64,000 bases of DNA. It comes from Reyranella sp. (lineage in GTDB: Bacteria; Pseudomonadota; Alphaproteobacteria; Reyranellales; Reyranellaceae). The stretch lies in the NCBI RefSeq assembly GCF_030651995.1, contig NZ_JAUSBN010000041.1, positions 62,001-126,000 of the forward strand. The letters are read 5' to 3'. Below, in pieces: positions 25,506-33,891 of this stretch. Position 1 is the stretch's first letter. Each line of letters opens with the position of its first letter. The translations under genes and the position numbers were made by a program. The notes beneath the pieces are model-generated. The model was not told the origin of the DNA. It searched no databases and saw nothing but the letters and a program-made list of their open reading frames with translations.

Positions 25506-26693
25506 TCAGGCCGCGAGACGCGCGGGCTTCTTCGCCGCGGCCCGTGTGTGCAGCAGCTTGCTGAGGCCCCAGGTCGCTGCTGCTCCGACCACCAGCACAC
25601 CGACGCCGACGAGCGGCCGGTACCACAGCCATCCAAAGGCGATCACGATCGGCGCGATGGCGGTGGTGCAGACCAGCGCCACGAGGAAGGTGCCGGCGCC
25701 GATCACATCGCCCAGCAGCGGAATGACGCTGCCGGCGACGGCCAGCGGGCGCAGCACCAGGTTGAATCCGATCAGCATGAAGATCATGCCGATCAGGCGC
25801 AGCACCCAGGTCATGGTGACGTTCTCTTCCTGGGCATGCTGGAACATCACCTTGGGCGGCACGGTGCCGGCCGCGATCAGCTCGACCGTCGTGCCGGTAT
25901 GGGTGGAGAAGGGTGCGAAGCCTGAGCCGGCCTGGGCGGCGACCACGCTGGCCGTCTGCAAGGGCACCTCCGCAAACGAGATGCGCATGTCGCCGATCGC
26001 TGGCTGGGACGGATCGCGGCCGACATAGAGCACGCCGTCGTTCACGGCGACCGGCTTGTTGACGCGAATCTGCAGGGCATTGGCCTGGACCTCCGTCGCC
26101 GCCACTCGCTTCGCCTCGCCAAAGCCGCGCAACAGCGAATCGGGAACGGCAAAGGCGCCGAGCCGCGTGCCGGCGGCCAGCAGGTCGCGCGACTGGTAGG
26201 TCATCACCGGGTTGGTATGGCCGCGCGGCTCCTTGAACCGGTCCGAGTCGATGGGCTTGTCCGACCAGGTGCGCACATACTTGTAGGTCGTGGTGCGCTC
26301 CTCGCCGCCGCCGAATTTCGCGCGGGTCTCGCTGTGGGTCTCTTCCTTCCATTGAAAGACTTCGACATGGCGCACGAGCCGCACGCCCTGCACCTTTAGG
26401 CCGAAGTCGGGATCGGACACCGGTCCGGCCGTCGAGAGCATACCGGCCACATGGATCAGCCGGCCGTCGTTCGACCGGTCCACGGAATCGGCCGAAACGC
26501 TACGCACGATGCCGGCGCCCTCCGCCAGGCCCTGCGCTGTGCGAATCGCGCGGCCTTCGTTCCAGAACAGAACGCCGATCGACACGACGACGAACATGAG
26601 GCCGATGAGGACCCCGACGATCGCCTGCCCGAGGCGGGCGAACCAGGAGGTATTGGTAACCTCGGTGATCTGATCGACGCCGCGCTCTTCCAT
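25506..26693 (-). CDS. TMEM43 family membrane protein
   Basis: A 395-aa protein with one N-terminal membrane helix (VLIGLMFVVVSIGVLFW), a large soluble region (about 50-285) and a cluster of helices near the C-terminus (LIGMIFMLIGFNLVL, VALVCTTAIAPIVIAFGWLW). The order and the GVLFWNEGRA motif fit the TMEM43/DUF1625 family, whose bacterial function is not known. It is the last gene of the minus-strand run that starts with the amidohydrolase. Confidence 0.85.
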   Translation of the reverse strand: MEERGVDQITEVTNTSWFARLGQAIVGVLIGLMFVVVSIGVLFWNEGRAIRTAQGLAEGAGIVRSVSADSVDRSNDGRLIHVAGMLSTAGPVSDPDFGLKVQGVRLVRHVEVFQWKEETHSETRAKFGGGEERTTTYKYVRTWSDKPIDSDRFKEPRGHTNPVMTYQSRDLLAAGTRLGAFAVPDSLLRGFGEAKRVAATEVQANALQIRVNKPVAVNDGVLYVGRDPSQPAIGDMRISFAEVPLQTASVVAAQAGSGFAPFSTHTGTTVELIAAGTVPPKVMFQHAQEENVTMTWVLRLIGMIFMLIGFNLVLRPLAVAGSVIPLLGDVIGAGTFLVALVCTTAIAPIVIAFGWLWYRPLVGVGVLVVGAAATWGLSKLLHTRAAAKKPARLAA

Positions 26694-26723
26694 TGAACCT
26701 GCCCTCGGGAACGGGGGCGGAGA

Positions 26724-27533
26724 CTAACGCCTCGGCCAGACTCTCGGGAAGAGGTCGCAGGTCATCGCGGTGCCGGCGGCGAGGTCGGGCGTGTGGGGAA
26801 ACTGGAAAGTGCCGGGGCGCGGGTCGTAGCGGGCATCGTCGCCTGTATAGCGCAGCGACAGGCCGCGCCGCCGTGCGCCCGGCGTGTCGTTGCCCGGTGC
26901 GCCGTGCACGATCATGGCGTGGAAGACCAGGCAATCGCCGGGCTCCATCGTCCACGACCTGATGTCGTACTTGCCGCGCTCGGCGTCGATGTCGGGGATC
27001 TGGACGAGATCGCTCGACGTGAACTTGGCCTCGTGTCCCTTGCGGAAGGGCGTCGGCCGGTAGTTGATGCCCCAGCGGTGGGACCCGGCAACAAATTCGA
27101 CCGCGCCGTTGCCGAGATCGATATTGTCGAGGGCGATCCAGACGGAGGCGATCTGTTGGCCCGTGACCGGCCAGTAGGGCTGGTCCTGGTGCCAGGGCGT
27201 CGGATGCGCCGTGCCGGGCTCCTTCACGAAGAGCTGGTCGTAAAAGAAGTCGACATTCCGCGAGCGCATCAGCGCGGCGGCGATTTCACCGGCCGGCGAT
27301 GTGAGGGCGGCGAGGCGGAAATCGTTGTCCCGGCGCCACATGAACATGTCGCCGAAGAATTTGCCCGACGTGCTGCCTTCCGCGAAGTTGGTCGCATGCG
27401 GGCCCGGCTTGAGGAGGTCGCGCTCGACCGCCTCGCACAGGATTCCGACCCACACGGCATCGAAGGCGCCGCGCAGGCAGACGACGCCGTCGCGTTCGTA
27501 CGCGGCGACGTCCGTTTCAGTGACGGGGATCAA
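26724..27533 (-). CDS. phytanoyl-CoA dioxygenase (PhyH) family protein
   Basis: A 269-aa Fe(II)/2-oxoglutarate oxygenase. The iron-binding His115-x-Asp117 is in TPWHQDQPYWP; a distal histidine lies in VFHAMIVHGAPGN, and the 2-oxoglutarate arginine in RGLSLRY. It hydroxylates an unknown small molecule or acyl-CoA. I place the start at a TTG that overlaps the upstream TGA (TTGA), since the protein body begins there and no ATG exists in the right place. Coupled to the ABM gene. Confidence 0.82.
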   Translation of the reverse strand: MIPVTETDVAAYERDGVVCLRGAFDAVWVGILCEAVERDLLKPGPHATNFAEGSTSGKFFGDMFMWRRDNDFRLAALTSPAGEIAAALMRSRNVDFFYDQLFVKEPGTAHPTPWHQDQPYWPVTGQQIASVWIALDNIDLGNGAVEFVAGSHRWGINYRPTPFRKGHEAKFTSSDLVQIPDIDAERGKYDIRSWTMEPGDCLVFHAMIVHGAPGNDTPGARRRGLSLRYTGDDARYDPRPGTFQFPHTPDLAAGTAMTCDLFPRVWPRR

Positions 27534-27832
27534 GCGTTCTGCAGGACGTGGACGGCGCGATTGGCGAGCAGGTCCTTGTTCTTGGCCGCATAGGCCTTCA
27601 TGTGCTCCGACGCGCCGTGGGCCTTGAGGTCGTCCATGCTCTCCCACTTTTCGATGACGACGAAGGTATCGGGACCGAACTTGGCGAACGGACCGCCATC
27701 GATGTCGACGGCCGCGCCATATTCGATGCAGCCCTTCTCGGCATGCACGGCCGGGACGTTGTCCTTGAAGTTCTTGAGGACTTCGTCGCGCTTGCCGGGC
27801 TTGGCCGTGATGATGGCAATGACGTGGATCAT
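27530..27832 (-). CDS. ABM-domain monooxygenase, putative quinol monooxygenase type
   Basis: A 100-aa antibiotic-biosynthesis-monooxygenase (YgiN-like) protein, a single dimeric alpha+beta barrel domain: MIHVIAIITAKPGKRDEV, HAEKGCIEYGA, FVVIEKWESMDDLKAH and an SEHMKAYAAKN end. Such proteins oxidise quinols or act on small aromatic compounds without cofactor. AGGGAG precedes the ATG. The gene starts 29 bases after the amidohydrolase and its stop overlaps the PhyH start. Confidence 0.88.
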   Translation of the reverse strand: MIHVIAIITAKPGKRDEVLKNFKDNVPAVHAEKGCIEYGAAVDIDGGPFAKFGPDTFVVIEKWESMDDLKAHGASEHMKAYAAKNKDLLANRAVHVLQNA

Positions 27833-27861
27833 GACTGTCTCCCTCTGGTCTTGTTCGTGGC

Positions 27862-29547
27862 CTAGGCGGCGCGTCCGTGTCTTAGCAGACGACCGGGCAG
27901 CTTGTCGTCGGCCGAGACGGTGTCCTTGTTGTCCTGGCGAATGATCTTGCCGTTGACGACGACGGCGTCGATGCCACTCGCCTCGGAGACGAGGCGGTCG
28001 GCGCCGGCCGGCATGTCGTAGACCCGCTTCAGCGGGCCGGGGCTCACGGTCTTCGGATCGAAGACGACGATATCGGCGGGACGGCCTTCGGCCAGCACGC
28101 CGCGATCGGTGATGCCGAACATCTCGGCCGGCCGCTGGGTGAGATTGTGCACGGCTTCCTCGAGCGTGAAGACCTTGCGGTCGCGCACCCAGTGACCGAG
28201 CAGATAGGTCGAATAGCAGGCGTCACAGAGCTGGCTGGCATGGGCGCCGGCGTCGGACAGCGCGATGATCGTGTTCGGATCGGTGATCAGCTCCGCCACT
28301 TCCTTCTCGTCGAAGTTCATGACGGCCATGCGGAAGCGGGTCTTCAGGTCGTCGGCCAGTGAGACGTCTAGGGCGAGATCGACCGGGTCCTTGCCCAGCC
28401 GGGCGGCCGCCACGGCCAGCGGCATCTCTTCGAGCTCGCGATGCGATGGCGACCACGAGATGACCACGCGGTCCCACCATTTCTGGAACAGCGGCGTGAC
28501 CTCGCTGCGCAGCTTCTCGCGCCAGGCCGGATCGGCATAGGCGCGGCGGCGGGCGCCGGGATCCTTCGCGTCGGCTTTCGCCAGCTCGTTCATGAACGGC
28601 ATCACGTCGAAGATGAACGGCTCGGCGAAGGTGACCTCGAAGTTGAGCGGCCGGCAGCTCACCTGCGGGATCACCATGGCGCCGGACTTGCGCTGTTCGG
28701 CGGCGAGGTCGAGCTGCTTGCGATGGCCGCCCGGGCCGTAGAGGTGAGAGAGCAGGGCGGTCCAGGTGACCGGGATGTTATACTTGCGGCTGACCTCCGC
28801 CATGTGGCGGGTCGAGAAATCGCGGCCGATGGTGATCTGCATCAGGCCGCGCTTCATCTCGCCCATGACCGAGACGAGGGCGTCCATTTCCTCGGGCGTC
28901 GCCTGGCGGCTGGGCACAGGCTTGCCGGCATAGCCATTGTGGCTGACCGAGACGGAAGTGCCGAAGCCGATGGCGCCGGCTTCCATCGCCTCGTGGACCA
29001 GCTTCTTCATCGCGCCGACCTCGTCGGCCGTCGCGGCCCGCTCGGTCGATTCTTCTCCCATCACGTAGAGGCGCAGCGGCGTGTGCCCGAACAGGGCCGC
29101 CACGTTGATCGCCGAGCCGCGCTTCTCCAGCGCGTCGAGATATTGCGGGAAGGTCTCGAACGGCCAGTCCATGCCGAGGCCGGCTTCCAGCACCTCGAGA
29201 CTCATGCCTTCGACCTTTTCCAGGGTCTGCATGATCATCTTGCGGTGGATTTCGCGGGTCGGCGCGACGCCGAAGCCGCAATTGCCGATCACTGTCGTGG
29301 TGACCCCATGCCAGGGCGAGATGGTGAGCATTCGATCCCACAGGATCTGGGCGTCATAGTGCGTATGCACGTCGACGAAGCCCGGGGAGACGACCTTGTC
29401 CGTGGCGTCGATCGTCTGCACGGCAGGCCCCTCGACCTTGCCGAGCGCGACGACCTTGCCGTCCTTGATTCCAAGATCGCCGACGAAGCCCGGCTTGCCG
29501 GTGCCGTCGACGATGGTGCCGCCGGTAATCTTGAGGTCGAAGGTCAT
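27862..29547 (-). CDS. D-aminoacylase-type amidohydrolase
   Basis: A 561-aa metal-dependent amidohydrolase of the N-acyl-D-amino-acid deacylase group. It shows DLKITGGTIVDGTGKPGFVG, the metal site in GFVDVHTHYDAQ, GNCGFGVAP, the DAGAH segment near residue 455 and the C-terminal GRPADIVVFDP. The substrate, an N-acyl D-amino acid or a related amide, is inferred. A GTG two codons upstream is possible, but GGAG five bases before the ATG favours MTFDLKITGG. First gene of a four-gene minus-strand run and divergent from the dehydrogenase gene. Confidence 0.9.
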   Translation of the reverse strand: MTFDLKITGGTIVDGTGKPGFVGDLGIKDGKVVALGKVEGPAVQTIDATDKVVSPGFVDVHTHYDAQILWDRMLTISPWHGVTTTVIGNCGFGVAPTREIHRKMIMQTLEKVEGMSLEVLEAGLGMDWPFETFPQYLDALEKRGSAINVAALFGHTPLRLYVMGEESTERAATADEVGAMKKLVHEAMEAGAIGFGTSVSVSHNGYAGKPVPSRQATPEEMDALVSVMGEMKRGLMQITIGRDFSTRHMAEVSRKYNIPVTWTALLSHLYGPGGHRKQLDLAAEQRKSGAMVIPQVSCRPLNFEVTFAEPFIFDVMPFMNELAKADAKDPGARRRAYADPAWREKLRSEVTPLFQKWWDRVVISWSPSHRELEEMPLAVAAARLGKDPVDLALDVSLADDLKTRFRMAVMNFDEKEVAELITDPNTIIALSDAGAHASQLCDACYSTYLLGHWVRDRKVFTLEEAVHNLTQRPAEMFGITDRGVLAEGRPADIVVFDPKTVSPGPLKRVYDMPAGADRLVSEASGIDAVVVNGKIIRQDNKDTVSADDKLPGRLLRHGRAA

Positions 29548-29662
29548 GGCCACTCCGGGGTAAACACCTGTTCATATTGGCGCGGGTGCGTCGCAGGGGC
29601 AATGCCGTGCTTGCATGGCAAGGTCGCGCTGCTACGTTCCGCGCGGTTCGGGAGGATTATTG

Positions 29663-30730
29663 ATGGCCAAGCACAAGATCGCGCTCATTCCGGGTGACGG
29701 AATCGGTAAGGAAGTTCTGCCGGAAGGCGTGAAGGTTCTGGAGGCCGCGGCGCGGCGTTTCAACTTCGAGCTCGAGTTCACCGATTTCGACTGGTCGTGC
29801 GATCGACTGGTGAAGACCGGCAAGATGATGCCGGATGACGGCATGGAGCAACTCAAGGCCTTCGAGAGCATCTTCCTCGGCGCCGTGGGCTGGCCGGGCG
29901 TGCCCGATCACGTTTCCCTGTGGGGCCTGCTGATCCCGATCCGCCGCGACTTCGACGAGTATGTGAACCTGCGCCCCGTGCGCCTGTTCGAAGGCGTGCC
30001 GTCGCCGCTCGCCAACCGCAAGCCGGGCGAGATCGACTTCTGGGTCGTGCGTGAGAACACCGAGGGCGAGTACAGCTCGATCGGCGGCCGCATGTTCCAG
30101 GGCTCCGACGACGAGATGGCCATTCAGCAGTCCATCTTCACCCGCAAGGGCGTCGACCGGATCCTCAAGTTTGCCTTCGAGTTCGCCCGCACCACGAAGA
30201 AGAAGCATGTGACGTCGGCCACCAAGTCCAACGGTATCATCCACACGATGCCGTTCTGGGACGAGCGCTTCGCCGAGATGTGCAAGAAATATCCCGACAT
30301 CAAGGCGGACCAGTATCACATCGACATCCTGACGGCGCATTTCGTGCGCAACCCGGACTGGTTCGACGTTGTGGTGGGCTCCAACCTGTTCGGCGACATC
30401 CTCTCCGACCTCGGTCCGGCATTGACCGGTTCGATCGGCGTGGCGCCGTCGGGCAACATCAATCCGGAGCGCAAGTATCCCTCGATGTTCGAGCCGGTCC
30501 ACGGTTCGGCCCCCGACATTGCGGGCAAGGGTATCGCCAATCCGATCGGCCAGATCTGGTCCGGCGCCATGATGGTGCGCCATCTGGGATATCCCGAGGC
30601 TGCCGAGGCGATCGAGCGGGCCATCGCGGCCTCCCTGGTTGAGGGCGGTCCCCGCACCAAGGACCTGGGCGGCAACGGCGACACCAAAACCGTGGGCGCA
30701 GCGATTGCAGAGCTCGTGAAGACGGTGTAG
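29663..30730 (+). CDS. tartrate/D-malate dehydrogenase (isopropylmalate dehydrogenase family)
   Basis: A 355-aa NAD-dependent beta-decarboxylating dehydrogenase. KIALIPGDGIGKEVLPEG, VRENTEGEYSSIGGR, TKSNGIIHTMPFWDERF and the cofactor-binding EPVHGSAPDIAGKGIANP are visible. The ENTEGEYSS form and KSNGI are typical of tartrate dehydrogenase/D-malate dehydrogenases rather than LeuB. GGAGG seven bases before the ATG decides the start. A Bug-type receptor gene follows at 35 bases, which fits uptake and oxidation of a hydroxy-dicarboxylate. Confidence 0.88.
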   Translation: MAKHKIALIPGDGIGKEVLPEGVKVLEAAARRFNFELEFTDFDWSCDRLVKTGKMMPDDGMEQLKAFESIFLGAVGWPGVPDHVSLWGLLIPIRRDFDEYVNLRPVRLFEGVPSPLANRKPGEIDFWVVRENTEGEYSSIGGRMFQGSDDEMAIQQSIFTRKGVDRILKFAFEFARTTKKKHVTSATKSNGIIHTMPFWDERFAEMCKKYPDIKADQYHIDILTAHFVRNPDWFDVVVGSNLFGDILSDLGPALTGSIGVAPSGNINPERKYPSMFEPVHGSAPDIAGKGIANPIGQIWSGAMMVRHLGYPEAAEAIERAIAASLVEGGPRTKDLGGNGDTKTVGAAIAELVKTV

Positions 30731-30765
30731 CAGCCGCTTTACAGTGAGTCTTGGGAGGTAACCCT

Positions 30766-31749
30766 ATGAAGAGACGCAACCTGCTTGCCGCCGCGGCGGC
30801 AGCCGCTCTGGCCGCGGCGCCCGTCGGCGCCATGGCGCAGGCCTATCCGACGAAGCCGATCACGGTCATCGTGCCGTTCGCGGCCGGTGGCCCGACCGAT
30901 GCCCTGGCCCGCGTGCTGACCGCCCGCATGGGCGAGGCGCTCGGCCAGACGATGATCGTCGAGAATGTCGGCGGCGCCGGCGGCACCATCGGCGTCAACA
31001 AGGCCGCGAAGGCGACGCCCGACGGCTACACGATCCTGTTCGCGCACATGGGCACCCTGGCGGTGAACATCGCGCTCTACAAGACGCTGCCCTACGACAG
31101 CCAGAAGGACTTCGAGCCGATCGGGCTCGGCGGCACGAACCCGATGGTGCTGGTCGCCAAGAAGGGCCTGCCGGCCAAGGACTTCAAGGAATTCGAGGCC
31201 TATGTGAAGGCCAACCAGAAGAAGGCGCAGTACGGCATGGCCGGCATCGGCGCCGCCTCGCATCTCGGCGGCCTGATGCTGAACAACATGATGAAGGTCG
31301 ACGTGCTGGAAATTCCCTACAAGGGAACCGGCCCGGCGCTGAACGATCTGGTGAGCGGCCAGTTCGACTACATGGTCGACCAGGCGGTGAACGTGCTGCC
31401 GCAGATCAAGGCCGGCACCATCAAGGCGCTGGGCGTCAGCACGCTGAAGCGCCTGCCGCAGCTGCCGGACGTGCCGACGATCGACGAGTCGGGTCTGAAG
31501 GGCTACGAGGTCACGATCTGGAACGGCTTCTTCGTGGCCAAGGGCACGCCGAAGGATGCCATCGACAAGCTCAACAAGGCGTTGGTCACTGCGCTCGGGG
31601 ACGAGAAGGTGCGGTCTCGCCTGATCGAGCAGGCCGTCGATCTGCCGGAACCCAAGGACGCGACGCCCGCGGCGCTCGCCGCCCAGCTCAAGGCCTCGAT
31701 CGACAAGTGGGTGCCCACCATCAAGGCCGCCGGCGTTCAGCCGCAGTAA
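30766..31749 (+). CDS. Bug/TctC-type tricarboxylate-transport receptor
   Basis: A 327-aa periplasmic solute-binding protein of the tripartite tricarboxylate transporter family. A signal peptide (MKRRNLL, then an alanine-rich core, cut after AMAQ) precedes YPTKPITVIVPFAAGGPTD, the first ligand loop, and NVGGAGGTIGV. It binds an organic acid for import. No TctA or TctB membrane genes are near, as is common for orphan Bug proteins. GGGAGG lies six to seven bases upstream of the ATG. A strong terminator follows. Confidence 0.93.
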   Translation: MKRRNLLAAAAAAALAAAPVGAMAQAYPTKPITVIVPFAAGGPTDALARVLTARMGEALGQTMIVENVGGAGGTIGVNKAAKATPDGYTILFAHMGTLAVNIALYKTLPYDSQKDFEPIGLGGTNPMVLVAKKGLPAKDFKEFEAYVKANQKKAQYGMAGIGAASHLGGLMLNNMMKVDVLEIPYKGTGPALNDLVSGQFDYMVDQAVNVLPQIKAGTIKALGVSTLKRLPQLPDVPTIDESGLKGYEVTIWNGFFVAKGTPKDAIDKLNKALVTALGDEKVRSRLIEQAVDLPEPKDATPAALAAQLKASIDKWVPTIKAAGVQPQ

Positions 31750-31768
31750 TCCCGACCACCGAAGACAC

Positions 31769-31800
31769 GAAGGGCCGCCGCAGGGCGGCCCTTCTTTTTT
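31769..31800 (+). terminator. strong intrinsic terminator after the Bug receptor gene
   Basis: An 11-bp perfect stem (GAAGGGCCGCC/GGCGGCCCTTC) with a 4-base loop is followed directly by six T residues. Confidence 0.92.
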
Positions 31801-31812
31801 GCGGACGACGCA

Positions 31813-32193
31813 TCAACCCGGATTGGCGGCCGCCGATGGCGTCGTCGGCTGTTGCCCGCGAGGAGGCCGCTGCCTGTCAGGAGACTTTCCTGGGCCTGCA
31901 CCCGTTGGCTGTCCCTGCTGTCCCATGCGGGGCGGCTCGGGAGGCGGCGCGCTGCTTCCTCCGCGTCCGTTCGGAGGAGGCGGTCGACGCTCGGCCTGCG
32001 TGTTCGCGCCGTCATCGCGTGCCTGGGCGCCGGCCTTGCCTTTGGGTGGCGGTCCCTGCGGCCGGTCGGAGGATGCGTCCGTCGATGACTGGGTAGAAGA
32101 GGGCGGCGGCATCCGGTCTTGGGCGCAGACCGCGGTGCTGGCGAGCGCAAGCAATAGAAGAGAGACCGAGGCAACGGATTTCACCGATTGCAT
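31813..32193 (-). CDS. small secreted proline-rich protein of unknown function
   Basis: A 126-aa protein with a signal peptide (MQSVKSVASVSLLLLALAS, ending TAVCAQ) and a mature part made almost wholly of Pro, Gly, Gln, Arg and Ser (DRPQGPPPKGK, RRPPPPNGRGG, DRQRPPRGQQP). It appears disordered, with no domain. AAAGGA six bases before the ATG and the clean signal peptide support it as a real gene. Possibly a cell-envelope linker; the function is unknown. Confidence 0.6.
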   Translation of the reverse strand: MQSVKSVASVSLLLLALASTAVCAQDRMPPPSSTQSSTDASSDRPQGPPPKGKAGAQARDDGANTQAERRPPPPNGRGGSSAPPPEPPRMGQQGQPTGAGPGKSPDRQRPPRGQQPTTPSAAANPG

Positions 32194-32286
32194 GCAGATT
32201 CCTTTGGGCCGAGATCGGCGGTCGATACCGCCTTGTCCTCGCTACGCCCTCCGGTGAAGCCGCATCCCCCGATTCAATCTGGGCAA

Positions 32287-33348
32287 TCAGGTGGCAATGC
32301 CCAGAGTGTCGAAACCAACGTCGACCGCGCGGCGCGTGTCGCCTCTCTCGTCGCGCAACGCCAGCAGGAGCGTGCGCGCCGACCAGTCGATCTCGACCAC
32401 GCCGAAATTGGCAGCGGCGAAGAGGGGGCCGAGGCGGTTGGGTCCGGGCTCCTTGGCAGCCCAGTACACCATGTTGAGGCCGCTCGAAGTGGCTTCGTAC
32501 AGCGGATAGAGACCTTCGGGACTCTCGCGGTAAAGCGCGCCGATGTGGCGATCGCCCGACAGGAAGACGACGCCCTTGGCGCCAATCTCGCGAATCGTAT
32601 CGACGAGCTTCTGCTTCTCCAGAGGCATGTTCCCCCAGCGCTCCCAGCCATGGCCCTCGGCCAGGACCTGCGTGCTCGACACGATCAGGCGCAGCTCGGC
32701 CGGCTTGCGCAGTTCAGCCGCGAGCCACGCCCATTGCTCGGCGCCCAGCATCGTCTTGGCCGGATCGGGGTCGGGAAGGTAGCGCTGCTTGCCCGGCGCG
32801 CCGCGCTTGTCCGTGATCTTGAGCGGCGAGCGGAACCAGCGCACGTCGAGCAGGATCACCTGCACGCGCTTTCCCGGCGGTCCGATGATCCGCGAATCGT
32901 AGATGCCGCCGCGCGTGCGCCGGATGTCGCCCGCCGGTGCGCCCCAGAAATCGAGGAACAGGTCCTTGGCGATCTCCTTGTGAGCGAACTCCACGCCGCC
33001 GTCGTTCACGCCGTAATCGTGATCGTCCCAGACGGCGAGATGGGGCACGGTCTCGCGCAACCTGGCGTAACCCGCGACGAGCCTGGCTTCGTCGTAGGCC
33101 CGCTTCAGATCCGCTGCATCCGGGGAGTGGAAGTCGCCATAGACATTGTCGCCGGCGAAGATGAAGAGGTCCGGCCGGTAGGCGAGGATGGGCTCCCAGA
33201 TCGGCTGCGGCAGGGTCTGCTTCGCGCATGAGCCGAAGGCAATGCGCGACAGGGGCTTTTCAGGCTGCGCCAAAGTGGCGGCGGGGATCAGCGAAGCGGC
33301 GCCCGCTAGGCGGGCGAACGTGCGGCGGGAGAACATGGTAAACACCAT
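32287..33348 (-). CDS. PhoD-type alkaline phosphatase/phosphodiesterase
   Basis: A 353-aa metallophosphatase. A twin-arginine signal (SRRTFARLAGAASLIPAA) sends the folded enzyme to the periplasm. The metal-binding motifs FAGDNVYGD, WDDHDYGVND and LSGDRHIGALY are complete. It releases phosphate from mono- or diesters. The ATG giving MVFTMFSRR is chosen; the ATG four codons later gives the same signal peptide and neither has a clear ribosome-binding site. Divergent from the next membrane-protein gene, 33 bases apart. Confidence 0.9.
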   Translation of the reverse strand: MVFTMFSRRTFARLAGAASLIPAATLAQPEKPLSRIAFGSCAKQTLPQPIWEPILAYRPDLFIFAGDNVYGDFHSPDAADLKRAYDEARLVAGYARLRETVPHLAVWDDHDYGVNDGGVEFAHKEIAKDLFLDFWGAPAGDIRRTRGGIYDSRIIGPPGKRVQVILLDVRWFRSPLKITDKRGAPGKQRYLPDPDPAKTMLGAEQWAWLAAELRKPAELRLIVSSTQVLAEGHGWERWGNMPLEKQKLVDTIREIGAKGVVFLSGDRHIGALYRESPEGLYPLYEATSSGLNMVYWAAKEPGPNRLGPLFAAANFGVVEIDWSARTLLLALRDERGDTRRAVDVGFDTLGIAT

Positions 33349-33381
33349 AATGACATTTTGTGTGGTTTGGATGGCGGCAGC

Positions 33382-33891
33382 ATGAAGCGCCACTTGAAGC
33401 GTGCCCTCGAACTGCTTCTGATGCCCCTAGCCGCGGCGATCGTCTTCATCGAAGACGTGCTGCTGCACTACCTGGGCGTCGCCATGGCGGCGTTCGCCAA
33501 GTGGCCGCCGGTCGCCCGGCTTGAGGCGTGGTTGGCGCGGCTGCCGACCAAGGCCGCCCTGATCGCCTTCGTCGCGCCTTCGGCGCTGGTACTGCCGATC
33601 AAGCTGGCGGCCGTCGGCTTTGCCCTGCATGGAAAGTTCGCCCTGGCGACGGGCAGCATCCTGCTCGGCAAGATGCTTGCGACCGCGCTGGTCGCGCGCC
33701 TCTACAAGATCCTGCGCCCGACCCTGGTCACGATGCCATGGTTTCTCGCCACCGAGACGTGGGTCTTCAAATGGCGCGACAGGCTCTACGCCTTCGTCCA
33801 ATCCCTGCCGGTCTGGCAGAGGACGAAGGCCATGGTGCACCGTCTGCGCCGCTGGCTGTCGGGTTTGGTGGCCGGGCTACTGGCACGCTAA
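33382..33891 (+). CDS. membrane protein of unknown function
   Basis: A 169-aa protein with about three hydrophobic segments (LLLMPLAAAIVFIEDVLLHYL, split by charged residues; ALIAFVAPSALVLPIKLAAVG; ATGSILLGKMLATALVARLY) and a basic C-terminus (RTKAMVHRLRRWLSGL). I do not recognise the family. Its start is close to the divergent PhoD gene, and its stop codon TAA overlaps the TAG of the convergent LysR gene. Confidence 0.65.
   Translation: MKRHLKRALELLLMPLAAAIVFIEDVLLHYLGVAMAAFAKWPPVARLEAWLARLPTKAALIAFVAPSALVLPIKLAAVGFALHGKFALATGSILLGKMLATALVARLYKILRPTLVTMPWFLATETWVFKWRDRLYAFVQSLPVWQRTKAMVHRLRRWLSGLVAGLLAR

Noticed and set aside
32188-33231. 347-codon plus-strand frame
   Set aside because: Antisense to the PhoD gene, whose signal peptide and metal motifs are clear.
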